Positions 1 through 5,837 of a DNA stretch of 7,096 nt are shown piece after piece; within the stretch, counting starts at the first letter, position 1, and each line of letters begins with the position of its first letter. Source of the DNA: an uncultured Bacteroidota bacterium (GTDB lineage Bacteria; Bacteroidota; Bacteroidia; Chitinophagales; Chitinophagaceae); the NCBI GenBank assembly GCA_903835145.1, contig CAILMA010000185.1, forward strand, positions 1-7,096, read 5' to 3'. The notes below the pieces were generated by a model, which saw only the letters and a list, made by a program, of their open reading frames with translations, was not told the origin of the DNA and did not search any database. Position numbers and translations under genes: made by a program.

Positions 1-958
1 CATGGGCAATATCTGCTCTGAAACGACTTTTACAACCTGGCTGACAATGATAATAGTAATATGAGCCACCATGCCCCTTAGAGCAACTACCTGTAAGGTT
101 GCCTCCACATGAGCTGCAAACAAGATACCCTCGCAATGCGAGTTCTTCAATCACCTTCACTGGCTTAGCCTTGACTTTGCTCTTACCCATAGCCACATGT
201 TGAACTATGTCAAATATCTCTTTCGAGATAATTGGCTCGTGTATCCCCTGTACATATTCTTCAGGATTGAATTTGTCTGGTTTAAGTTTTACTAACCCAC
301 AATAGACAACATTGTGAAACATATTATGGAATGATCCGCTTGCGAGGTTTATACCTCTTGAAGCATATTTCTTTCTCAGTTCTTCTTTTGTGAAATTGCC
401 ACTTGCATAGAGCGTGAATATCTCTTCAACCAGAGTTGCTTTGTCTGATTTAACAAGTATTGGCTTGTTCGTGCTATCTCTGTCATAGACATAGCCTATG
501 GGTGCTGTTGAAGTATATCTGCCTTCTCTATTAGCTCGCCTGATACCAGATGTGATATTCAAGCCCCTTCTTTCATTCTCAACCTGCGGTGAAGTAATGT
601 AAAAAGCAAGCATTAGCCTGTTTTCTGGTATGCTTAAATCAATTGGCTGATCAATTGCGTTGCAATCAATACCCATGTTCAAGAATGTCCTTATCATATT
701 AAGGGCATCTGTGGCATCTCTTGAGAACCTATCCCACTTTATGAACAATAAAGCATCGATTCTATTCTTATTCGCTTTTGCGAAACTGAGGAGCTTCTTA
801 AACTCTGGTCTGTCAAAAGTTTTTGCGCTATGGTCGTCCTGAAACCTAGCAACCACATTTATGTCCTTTTGGCTACAATAATTCTCCAGTTTTTCAACCT
901 GTGCCCGAAGACTATAACCTTTATCAGCCTGTTCGTCCGTACTCACACGGGTGTAGAT
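1..958 (-). pseudogene. Large serine recombinase, start lost at IS21 junction, 3' end outside window
   Basis: The minus strand is open for 319 codons from base 958 to the window edge. Numbering from the first non-IS codon, the resolvase-type catalytic domain opens with IYTRVSTDEQ, so the catalytic serine is residue 6. It continues with DRFSRD (about 76-81) and a helix containing SPQVENERR (about 123-131). A recombinase domain follows (about 150-255), then a zinc ribbon with CSSC at 281-284 and Cys at 305 and 309. Members of this family cut and rejoin DNA at att sites through a serine-phosphate link, and many serve integrative elements. The residues normally preceding IYTRVST are absent. The frame runs into IS sequence and meets a TAA at 1028-1030 with no ATG, GTG or TTG between, so the gene is probably not translated. 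The coiled-coil tail lies beyond the window. It clearly differs in sequence from the recombinase at 5834-7090. Family assignment is firm; inactivity is inferred. Confidence 0.9.
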
Positions 959-993
959 TGGATGAGCCGATGTAATTGACCACCTCAGGCCGA
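959..993 (+). repeat. IS21-family left terminal inverted repeat
   Basis: Read inward on the plus strand, it begins TGGATGAGCCGAT and continues AATTGACCACC then GGCCGA. It matches the reverse complement of 5350-5384 at 28 of 35 positions. It is one of the two ends expected to be bound and cut by IstA. Confidence 0.75.
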
Positions 994-1008
994 GGCAAAT
1001 TGACCACC
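961..1008 (+). repeat. Two 24-bp terminal repeats, left end of IS21-family element
   Basis: Two adjacent 24-bp units (961-984 and 985-1008) each end in AATTGACCACC and contain a GCC-GA core. They are inverted relative to the four units at 5287-5382. In IS21 relatives, repeated end motifs are thought to be transposase-binding sites; that role here is inferred. Confidence 0.75.
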
Positions 1009-1199
1009 TTTTTTGCTGGCGAAGATTTTAAGTTCATGCATTCTAGATGATTAATTTTTTCAATGATTAAATTTTAATTTTCTTACCTCATTGGCGAGTG
1101 ATATCTTTTCCTCAAAAGCTCAATCGAAGAACTGATGTTGCAAAAGATATCGCTTGACAATGGGGCGCCGCCGGCAGGCATTTCTATTGGCAAATTTAG
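1009..1199. other. Non-coding 3' segment of the IS21-family element with a 21-bp inverted repeat
   Basis: No credible gene lies between the left terminal repeats and the istB stop. The segment holds an imperfect inverted repeat: arms 1089-1109 and 1142-1162, 18 of 21 positions matching, both containing GATATCTTTT, with a 32-base loop. In a plus-strand RNA two of the three mismatches become G-U pairs, so the fold is better for transcripts entering the element from the left than for istB mRNA. There is no clear U-run, so it is not called a terminator. Confidence 0.55.
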
Positions 1200-1658
1200 T
1201 TAATCAAGTTCATTATTCATAGTTTTCCTTTTTCTCAGGGATTCACCCTTCAACTCTAACCTATGGGCATTATGGATAATTCTGTCCATAATAGCGTCAG
1301 CTATTGTTTGCTCTCCGATTACTTCAAACCATTTACCAACAGGGACCTGCGACGTAATAATTAGAGCACCTTTACCATGCCGGTCTTCTATGAGTTCCAT
1401 AAGTGCAGCTCTGCTTTGCGAGTCAAAAGGCTGTATACCGAAGTCATCAAGGATAAGTAGATGCTGCCGTTCTATTTTGGCTACTTCTTTGAGATATGAT
1501 CCGTCTGCTTTGCTCATTTTCAGCTTTGAAAAAAGCTTGGGCACATTATGGTAGACCACTTTGTAACCCATACCGCAGGCGTGGTGTCCAAGTGCTGAGG
1601 CAATGTAGCTTTTTCCTATGCCGGTACTGCCGGTAATGAGGATATTCTCCCCCTTATC
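1200..1658 (-). pseudogene. istB: istB 3' fragment: IS21 helper ATPase, AAA+ core without its N-terminus
   Basis: This 152-codon open stretch encodes the ATPase core of IstB, the AAA+ helper that assembles on DNA and stimulates IstA-driven insertion. It starts DKGENILITG and has a Walker A motif, GSTGIGKS, at about 1608-1631. The Walker B segment LLILDDFG and the conserved ALIITSQVPVGKW and DRIIHNAHRLELKGES motifs follow, ending at a TAA. Together with the 95 codons at 3364-3648 it makes a protein of about 247 aa, normal for IstB. Upstream, the frame meets a TAA at 1659-1661, just before the IS1380-family element. The first internal ATG (1571) comes after the Walker A motif, so a product begun there would lack nucleotide binding. 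The gene is broken by the insertion, and an extra 5 bp near the junction also shifts the frame. Confidence 0.9.
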
Positions 1659-1662
1659 TTAT

Positions 1663-1666
1663 CTAT
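1663..1666 (+). repeat. Target site duplication (CTAT), left copy
   Basis: CTAT directly precedes the CCTG terminus of the nested element and recurs directly after the opposite end at 3363-3366. A 4-bp duplication suits IS1380-family insertion and indicates the element arrived by transposition without later rearrangement. Confidence 0.8.
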
Positions 1667-1683
1667 CCTGCTTTATTCATAAA
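1667..1683 (+). repeat. IS1380-family left inverted repeat
   Basis: The sequence is CCTGCTTTATTCATAAA. It matches the reverse complement of 3346-3362 at 16 of 17 positions; the sixth base is T here and A at the other end. Confidence 0.88.
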
Positions 1684-1904
1684 CATCAAAAACGGGTCAT
1701 TTTTGGGTAGGTGGAGACACATGGAGCGCTTTGCCAGCGTCTTTTAAAGCTATAGTTATCTGTGATAGGAAATTATTTTGTGTAAAGGGGGGTGTTATAT
1801 ACTTTTTGGATGTAATATATATCCTGTTTTCGTCACATTAGGGCATAACTTTCCCGTTTGATCTCAATGCATTATACTAATTGTTATTTTAAAAGGTAGT
1901 TGCT

Positions 1905-3266
1905 TTATGTTCGCAACGCTTTAAAAAGCGCAAGGCATCTGCTTAGCTCTGATATTTGAGGGCAACTGGCTGGAAGCTCTATTTTAATCCTGGTCTTTAT
2001 TTCCCGGACGTAAGCAGCTACTTTGATTACCTTCTCCCGTATCGTTTTGAAGGTTGCTTTAGCATATTGGGTGGCATGTAAGGTCTGCGTTTGCAGGTTG
2101 TGCAGCAGTACATAAGCTGCTGAATGCAAAAACAGCCTGAACTGATTGGCAGAGAACTTTGAGCAAGACATACGGTTTGAACGAAGATAGGTTTTGTGTT
2201 CTTTGATTCGCAGTTCCATAGCTCCTCTTGCGCAATAAACATCTTCATATAGACTTCGGGTATGGGCCTGGCGCAGGTCGGTTACAATGTAGCGGACATT
2301 ACTGCCCAGGTCGCTTACCTCTACTTTTACGATCACACGCTGGCTGTTTGCCCATGACCCGGCCTTATACTCAAAGCTGTGATACAGTTTTACCGGGCGG
2401 CCAGCGTGTTTGTGTTGTTTTTGTGCTGTGGCGACCGTTATCTCAGACAACTTCTGTAAGGTACTGTTGCTGGTTATACCGGTAACAAAATGAACGTGCT
2501 CTCTTTCTTTACACCAGTCCATCAGTTGATGGCTACAGAAATGACTGTCTCCCCGCACAATGATCAGGGTATCAGGCCAATGACTGTGCAGCCTTTCTAT
2601 TAGGCGCGACAGGATGGCGAACACATTAAGGTTCTTGCTACGCCTGCCCGGCTTTAATATGGTCGTTACCAGTTTCCCCGATAAACCCTCATAAATATGA
2701 AGGGGCATATAACAATATTCCCCATAATAGTCATTGAAAAGGGAAAGCTGCTGCGCTCCATAAGTATTACTGTTCGTATCATCACAGTCCAGGACAATAA
2801 CTTTCGGCTGCTCTATATATGATTTTATGAAATTATTTACGAAGGCCTCTGCTATACGATACAGGTCGCCACGGGTGGGTGTCTGCTCAAAACGGCTCAT
2901 TGTTGGCTGAGAGGACAGATGCCCTTGCGAAGGCAACACACCGCTGCATATCTTTAAAATATCATCGCTGCGAAGGCTGTCGCAATCATCAGCATCTTCA
3001 TAGCCAGCCGCTATTTGCAAGACCCGTTGCGTAAGCAACTCTTTATAACTATGCTTAATATATGACGAATGGCGATCGTCCTTTATGCATGCGCCAATCG
3101 CATCTATGATCCCCACACGCTGCTCACATTCCCGTAGCAGCAAGAGACCTCCATCCGAAGAAATATCATTGCCCGTAAAACTGAGCGTGACTGGCTTTCC
3201 CTTCACTGGAGATAGGTCAAAAAGAACACCTTGGTCAACAGAATTTGTTTCGCTAATTTTGCCCAT
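1905..3266 (-). CDS. IS1380-family DDE transposase (DDE group 1)
   Basis: This 453-aa protein should bind the 17-bp ends of its element and catalyse cut-and-paste transposition. An N-terminal region with the family-typical stretch FTGNDISSDGGLLLLRECE (about 30-48) precedes an RNase H-like catalytic domain. Visible candidate acidic residues are D160 in VLDCDDTNSNTYG, D240 in VRGDSHF and E351 in ARGAMELRIKEHK, matching the DD...E layout of the family. Length is normal and there is no internal stop or frameshift. The ATG at 3266 is the first in frame after the right inverted repeat and gives the expected N-terminus. No strong Shine-Dalgarno site lies just upstream; instead the bases before the ATG form one arm of an inverted repeat with 3332-3340. 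The gene appears functional; activity is inferred from intactness. Confidence 0.95.
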   Translation of the reverse strand: MGKISETNSVDQGVLFDLSPVKGKPVTLSFTGNDISSDGGLLLLRECEQRVGIIDAIGACIKDDRHSSYIKHSYKELLTQRVLQIAAGYEDADDCDSLRSDDILKICSGVLPSQGHLSSQPTMSRFEQTPTRGDLYRIAEAFVNNFIKSYIEQPKVIVLDCDDTNSNTYGAQQLSLFNDYYGEYCYMPLHIYEGLSGKLVTTILKPGRRSKNLNVFAILSRLIERLHSHWPDTLIIVRGDSHFCSHQLMDWCKEREHVHFVTGITSNSTLQKLSEITVATAQKQHKHAGRPVKLYHSFEYKAGSWANSQRVIVKVEVSDLGSNVRYIVTDLRQAHTRSLYEDVYCARGAMELRIKEHKTYLRSNRMSCSKFSANQFRLFLHSAAYVLLHNLQTQTLHATQYAKATFKTIREKVIKVAAYVREIKTRIKIELPASCPQISELSRCLALFKALRT

Positions 3267-3340
3267 AGAAAAGTCTTTTGGTTTGTGGCCTAAGCAGCTA
3301 TAAGATAAGCAGTTATCTTGAACTTACCAAGGACTTTTCT
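3267..3340 (-). promoter_or_regulatory. Transposase leader with two nested stem-loops, possible read-through translation block
   Basis: In the minus-strand RNA, AGAAAAGTC (3332-3340) is perfectly complementary to GACTTTTCT (3267-3275), whose last base directly precedes the transposase ATG. Within the 56-base loop is a perfect hairpin: AAGATAA (3313-3319), 4-base loop, TTATCTT (3302-3308). A transcript entering from istA/istB would contain both outer arms and could hide the start codon. One starting inside the element downstream of 3332 would lack the 5' arm and stay open. IS10 and IS50 use this kind of protection. No promoter could be assigned with confidence, so the regulatory role is inferred; the complementarities are directly visible. 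Confidence 0.45.
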
Positions 3341-3345
3341 CCTTT

Positions 3346-3362
3346 TTTATGAATAATGCAGG
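3346..3362 (-). repeat. IS1380-family right inverted repeat
   Basis: Read inward on the minus strand, it is CCTGCATTATTCATAAA, the partner of 1667-1683 with one mismatch. It lies at the transposase-start end of the element. Confidence 0.88.
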
Positions 3363-3366
3363 CTAT
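3363..3366 (+). repeat. Target site duplication (CTAT), right copy
   Basis: CTAT directly follows the CAGG terminus and repeats 1663-1666. On the coding strand it reads ATAG, within the istB codons for Ile95 and the next residue. Confidence 0.8.
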
Positions 3367-3648
3367 AAACTTACAGTCCGTAAAACGCATAATCAGGTTT
3401 TTGTCAATATTACGGTCTGCGTGATAATAGATGTCTTCTACCATTGCTTTATACCGGAAGCGGGCATTTGTTACCCTTAATTGAACATTACGGTTCTGGC
3501 GCTCATCCCACTCGGCATCTATGAGGTGGGCAATGATCTCATCAGGAGTGTATTTTTCTTCCAGTCCTGCTTCTACGTTGGCTTTAAAAGCTCTGTACAT
3601 TCCTTGGAGCTTCATTTTTCGCATTTTGTCTAATGTTGCCGCATTCAT
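3363..3648 (-). pseudogene. istB: istB 5' fragment: IstB N-terminal domain
   Basis: Ninety-five istB codons remain here, from MNAATLDKMRKMKLQGMY to FTDCKFI. They form the helical N-terminal region of IstB, including the family-typical segments AEWDERQNRNVQLR and NARFRYKAMVED. The ATG at 3648 lies 20 bp downstream of the istA stop, the usual tight istA-istB arrangement, so the two were probably co-transcribed. The frame enters the IS1380-family element and ends at 3313 after 16 foreign residues, which would give a 111-aa product without Walker A or B motifs. That product cannot be an ATPase. The 3' half of the gene lies at 1200-1658. Confidence 0.9.
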
Positions 3649-3668
3649 ATTATTTGTTTTTTTAGTAA

Positions 3669-5219
3669 CTATTTGTAATAATCTTCCCCTCGTATATTGT
3701 CATGGAACGGCATCACAAGCTGGTCAGTTTCATCCGGCCCGTCTCGTTTGTCCAGTTCGTTTTCCAGTATCTTTTGGATCGTCTTATAGTTATATGCTCC
3801 ATAACCCAAAGCACGCCGGCAGGCTTTTATCAATCTTTCGTTGCCAACCTTCGTTGCAAAGCCCAATATGCCCATGCAAGACTTGTAGGCTTGTTCAGGG
3901 TGTTGCTTGCGGTCAAGAACCTTTAAGATGTATAGCTTCACATCCTCATGTATACTTTCTGCCCAGGAGGTAAAGCGTTCTGGTGTCCACTCGCTGACAA
4001 AGCGATGAGTTGAGGCTAAATGGTCTTTATTGGTTGTATAATGATAGGCACTCTTTGTGCGATTGTGCAATGCTATACGCTCATAGTTGTAATAAATCTC
4101 TACACTGTGGCGGGAATATAAAATCTTTACCTTTTTACCAATAAACCGATAGGGTACGCTGTAGTAATGCTTATCTGCACTAAGTCCAACATGACCGTTT
4201 TTAGCCACTGTGGCAAACAAGTGTTTCTTAAGTTCATAGCGTAAAGGGGGCAATGGCATTAAAGCTACCTTCTCTACTTCATCAAACTGCTGCCTGCGAC
4301 TGTAGTTCCTGCCTTTTAAAAATGCGTTATTATGCTCATCCAGAGCAGCTTTAATGGCAGCATTCAGATCTTCAAGACAATGATAGCTACTGTCTCTTAT
4401 TTTTGCATATATGCGGGTGTAAATTATCTTGACTGCATTCTCCACCAGTGCTTTGCCTCTTGGCTTGTATGCCCTTGCAGGTAATATGGTTGTACTATAA
4501 TGCTCGGCAAAGTCAGCAAAAGTATCATTGAGGACAGGCTCATACTTGCTACTCTTTGTAACTGCTGATTTTAAATTGTCTGGTACGATGGCTGCGGGCA
4601 CGCCATTGTAGTAATACATGGCATTTTCACAGGCTGCAATAAAATCCTCCTTCTGCTGTGTCAATACAGCTTCCACATAAGTAAGCTGACTTGCACCAAG
4701 AATGGCAACAAATACCTCAACCTGCCGTACTTCTCCTGTTTGCTTGTCAATAATGCTCAACTTATCACCGGCAAAGTCCACATATAGCTTATCACCGGCC
4801 TTGTGCTCTATATGCATGGTCGGATTGACCTGTGCCTTCCATTGGGCAAAGTAATGCTTGAACTGGCTCTTGCCGAAGCCATCAGGATGGTTACGCTTGT
4901 ATTCTTCCCATAACATCAACCGGGTTACCCCTTTTTTCTTGAGCTCCTTGTCAATCGCAGGAAAAAGGTTAAAAAGCGTCTGTAACTTATCATTTACAGG
5001 CTTTCCTTCGGGCTTTATAAACAGGTGCTCAAGGTCTTTATCGCTCAGTTCAGCAATCTCTTCAAAAGTCAACTTGCTGGCTGTCAACTCGTTGAGGTAC
5101 TTCTTAAGCGTGTTACGTGATATGCCTGTTTGTGTGGCTATCTGTACTTTACTACGTCCCTGGCTATGTAGTCGCAGGATTTGTCTAATCTTACTCATGC
5201 TTATTGGATTGTTTGCCAT
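3669..5219 (-). CDS. istA: IstA, DDE transposase of the IS21-family element
   Basis: IstA recognises the element ends and catalyses strand transfer, normally with IstB. Numbered from the chosen ATG (516 aa), a helix-turn-helix region spans about residues 9-45 and includes KVQIATQTGISRNTLKKYL. The RNase H-like integrase core shows D148 in LYVDFAGD, D214 in VPDNLKSAV and E260 in KPRGKALVENAVK, the expected DDE triad. A C-terminal region follows, with GHVGLSADKHYYSVPYRF typical of IS21 transposases. The frame opens further upstream at an ATG at 5267 (532 aa) and also has an ATG at 5222. The ATG at 5219 is preferred because it gives MANNPISMSKIRQILRLHS, the usual family start, but this rests on recall of relatives. 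No stop or frameshift is present, so the protein looks intact even though its partner istB is split. Confidence 0.93.
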   Translation of the reverse strand: MANNPISMSKIRQILRLHSQGRSKVQIATQTGISRNTLKKYLNELTASKLTFEEIAELSDKDLEHLFIKPEGKPVNDKLQTLFNLFPAIDKELKKKGVTRLMLWEEYKRNHPDGFGKSQFKHYFAQWKAQVNPTMHIEHKAGDKLYVDFAGDKLSIIDKQTGEVRQVEVFVAILGASQLTYVEAVLTQQKEDFIAACENAMYYYNGVPAAIVPDNLKSAVTKSSKYEPVLNDTFADFAEHYSTTILPARAYKPRGKALVENAVKIIYTRIYAKIRDSSYHCLEDLNAAIKAALDEHNNAFLKGRNYSRRQQFDEVEKVALMPLPPLRYELKKHLFATVAKNGHVGLSADKHYYSVPYRFIGKKVKILYSRHSVEIYYNYERIALHNRTKSAYHYTTNKDHLASTHRFVSEWTPERFTSWAESIHEDVKLYILKVLDRKQHPEQAYKSCMGILGFATKVGNERLIKACRRALGYGAYNYKTIQKILENELDKRDGPDETDQLVMPFHDNIRGEDYYK

Positions 5220-5286
5220 CATTATCAAGTTTGCTTGAAACTTAACATTAATGGCTCCTAAAAGCATGAACTTTTTCTTCGTATCA

Positions 5287-5382
5287 GGTGGTCAATTTGG
5301 GCCGGCCTGAAATGGTCAATTTAGTCCGGCCAGCCCTGGTCAGTTTAAATCGGCCAAGGGTGGTCAATTTGATCGGCGCTTC
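5287..5382 (-). repeat. Four tandem 24-bp terminal repeats, right end of IS21-family element
   Basis: Units at 5287-5310, 5311-5334, 5335-5358 and 5359-5382 share TGGTCA(A/G)TTT at fixed phase, followed by a CGGC or CCGGCC core. The third has GTCAGTTT and the fourth replaces CGGCC with CGGCG. They are inverted relative to the two left-end units. They lie directly upstream of istA, so IstA binding here could also affect its own transcription; that is inference. Confidence 0.82.
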
Positions 5383-5384
5383 CA
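5350..5384 (-). repeat. IS21-family right terminal inverted repeat
   Basis: Read inward on the minus strand, it starts TGGAAGCGCCGAT and continues AATTGACCACC then GGCCGA. It matches the left end (959-993) at 28 of 35 positions and ends in CA on the plus strand. Confidence 0.75.
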
Positions 5385-5606
5385 ACTATATGGTATATGA
5401 TAGTAAAAAATGCCCAAACACGGAAAGGAGGTATATAGGTGGTAGTAACTTGCGCTTAATTTGGAAAGAGTATAAGGCTGTGATGTATAGTATAAATGAC
5501 CAATGTTCTGCTCAATTCAGCATCGTTCAACATAACTCTGCACAACTCAGCATAAGCCTGAAAACGCAGATTTTAATAGATAGTAGTTTGCATAAAAAAT
5601 GACGCT
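5385..5606. other. Leader region between the IS21 end and the recombinase operon
   Basis: These 222 bases contain no convincing gene. Near 5424-5431 is AAAGGAGG, an unusually good Shine-Dalgarno match for such a genome, but the only starts nearby give very short reading frames: GTG at 5439 with six codons, and ATG at 5410 with eleven. The stretch also holds 15-bp-phased repeats (5508-5552). The missing first codons of the left recombinase are not found on either strand here. Transcription of 5607-7090 presumably starts in this region, or further left if the IS end supplies a promoter; no promoter match was good enough to call. Confidence 0.5.
5508..5552 (+). repeat. 15-bp-phased direct repeats with near-palindromic core, upstream of recombinase operon
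   Basis: CTGCTCAATTCAGCA (5508-5522) recurs as CTGCACAACTCAGCA (5538-5552), with 13 of 15 positions matching. The 15 bases between them keep a weaker version, with TCAA in phase. The first copy is nearly palindromic (TGCT-C-AATT-C-AGCA). Such an array could bind a regulator or serve as a recombinase accessory site; both roles are inference. Confidence 0.5.
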
Positions 5607-5837
5607 ATGAAGAATAATACAGGACACGTAAATTCGTATGACAGGACACATGACATTACCCCGGAAGAGGTTAGGAGATTTGAGAGATTTAAAAACTACA
5701 CTGATGAACAGGTAAATGAATTGATAGACACCATCAGGAACTATACTCGGTTTATTTATAATGTGGTTTCTAAAAGGAAAAAGTCTGGCAAGAAAATTGC
5801 ATTACATATTGATAATCAACTAACTAAAGCAGCATGA
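5607..5837 (+). CDS. Small basic helical protein coupled to serine recombinase, function unknown
   Basis: The 76-aa product has no signal peptide, membrane segment or cysteines, and I do not recognise a named family. Residues 19-55 (ITPEEVRRFERF, then DEQVNELIDTIRNYTRFIYNVV) look largely helical. A basic patch, KRKKSGKK, follows at about 57-64, which would suit DNA or protein contacts. Its TGA stop overlaps the ATG of the following recombinase (ATGA at 5834-5837), so the two are probably translationally coupled and may work together. Possible roles include a directionality factor, a repressor of the recombinase, or a folding partner; none is shown by the sequence. The ATG at 5607 is the only good start and lies after an A-rich stretch, common in Bacteroidetes genes lacking a Shine-Dalgarno site. 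Confidence 0.75.
   Translation: MKNNTGHVNSYDRTHDITPEEVRRFERFKNYTDEQVNELIDTIRNYTRFIYNVVSKRKKSGKKIALHIDNQLTKAA

Larger units (their letters stand above)
1667..3362 (-). mobile_element. IS1380-family insertion sequence, complete, inside istB
   Basis: The 1,696-bp element has 17-bp terminal inverted repeats with one mismatch, a CTAT target duplication on both sides, and a single full-length 453-codon transposase gene on the minus strand. This size is normal for IS1380 relatives. It lies in the same orientation as istA and istB, so istAB transcripts would run into it. Bases 1684-1904, between the left repeat and the transposase stop, show no gene or clear terminator. Bases 3267-3345 hold the transposase leader. 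Intact ends and gene suggest a recent and possibly still active insertion. Confidence 0.93.
959..5384 (-). mobile_element. IS21-family insertion sequence, interrupted by a nested IS1380-family element
   Basis: The element carries istA and istB in the usual order on the minus strand, between imperfect inverted ends. Both ends start TGGA and share GCCGAT, AATTGACCACC and GGCCGA, giving 28 matches in 35 positions. The 5'-TG...CA-3' termini and several repeats per end are typical of IS21 relatives. Without the nested insertion and its duplicated 4 bp, the element would be about 2.7 kb, close to the family's usual size. The left end abuts the recombinase codon at 956-958. No 4-8 bp direct repeat is visible at the outer borders (left flank ends TAGAT, right flank starts ACTAT), so a later rearrangement is likely. 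Ends were set by the inverted match and could shift by a base or two. With istB split, movement would need IstB supplied in trans. Confidence 0.85.

Noticed and set aside
1200..1571. A 123-aa protein starting at the ATG at 1571
   Set aside because: It is the end of the istB core. The reading frame extends upstream through the Walker A motif to 1658, so this Met is internal, not a natural start.
1917..1930. Hairpin CGCTTTAAAAAGCG as a terminator of the transposase gene
   Set aside because: It lies within the last transposase codons, has only a 6-bp stem, and is not followed by a U-run on the minus strand.
2228..2485. 85-codon plus-strand frame opposite the IS1380 transposase
   Set aside because: It lies fully antisense to a well-supported transposase and has no recognisable motif.
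3521..3973. 150-codon plus-strand frame opposite istA and istB
   Set aside because: It is antisense to istA and istB, spans their junction, and its composition is what a shadow frame would give.
5287..5382. CRISPR-like array
   Set aside because: The repeats are contiguous 24-bp units with no unique spacers, and they mirror the opposite IS end. They are terminal repeats of the element.
5410..5459. Leader peptide frames (ATG 5410 or GTG 5439) next to AAAGGAGG
   Set aside because: Only 11 and 6 codons, with no attenuator hairpins that I could identify. ATG 5410 lies before the SD-like site. Too weak to call a gene.
5288..5602. 104-codon plus-strand frame with four octapeptide repeats at its start
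   Set aside because: The repeats are just the 24-bp IS21 end units read in frame. It crosses the IS border, has no recognisable domain, and is best explained as chance.
5570..5606. Bacteroidetes-type promoter (TA..TTTG) before the 76-aa gene
   Set aside because: TAGTTTG at 5584-5590 has the wrong internal spacing and I found no convincing -33 partner.
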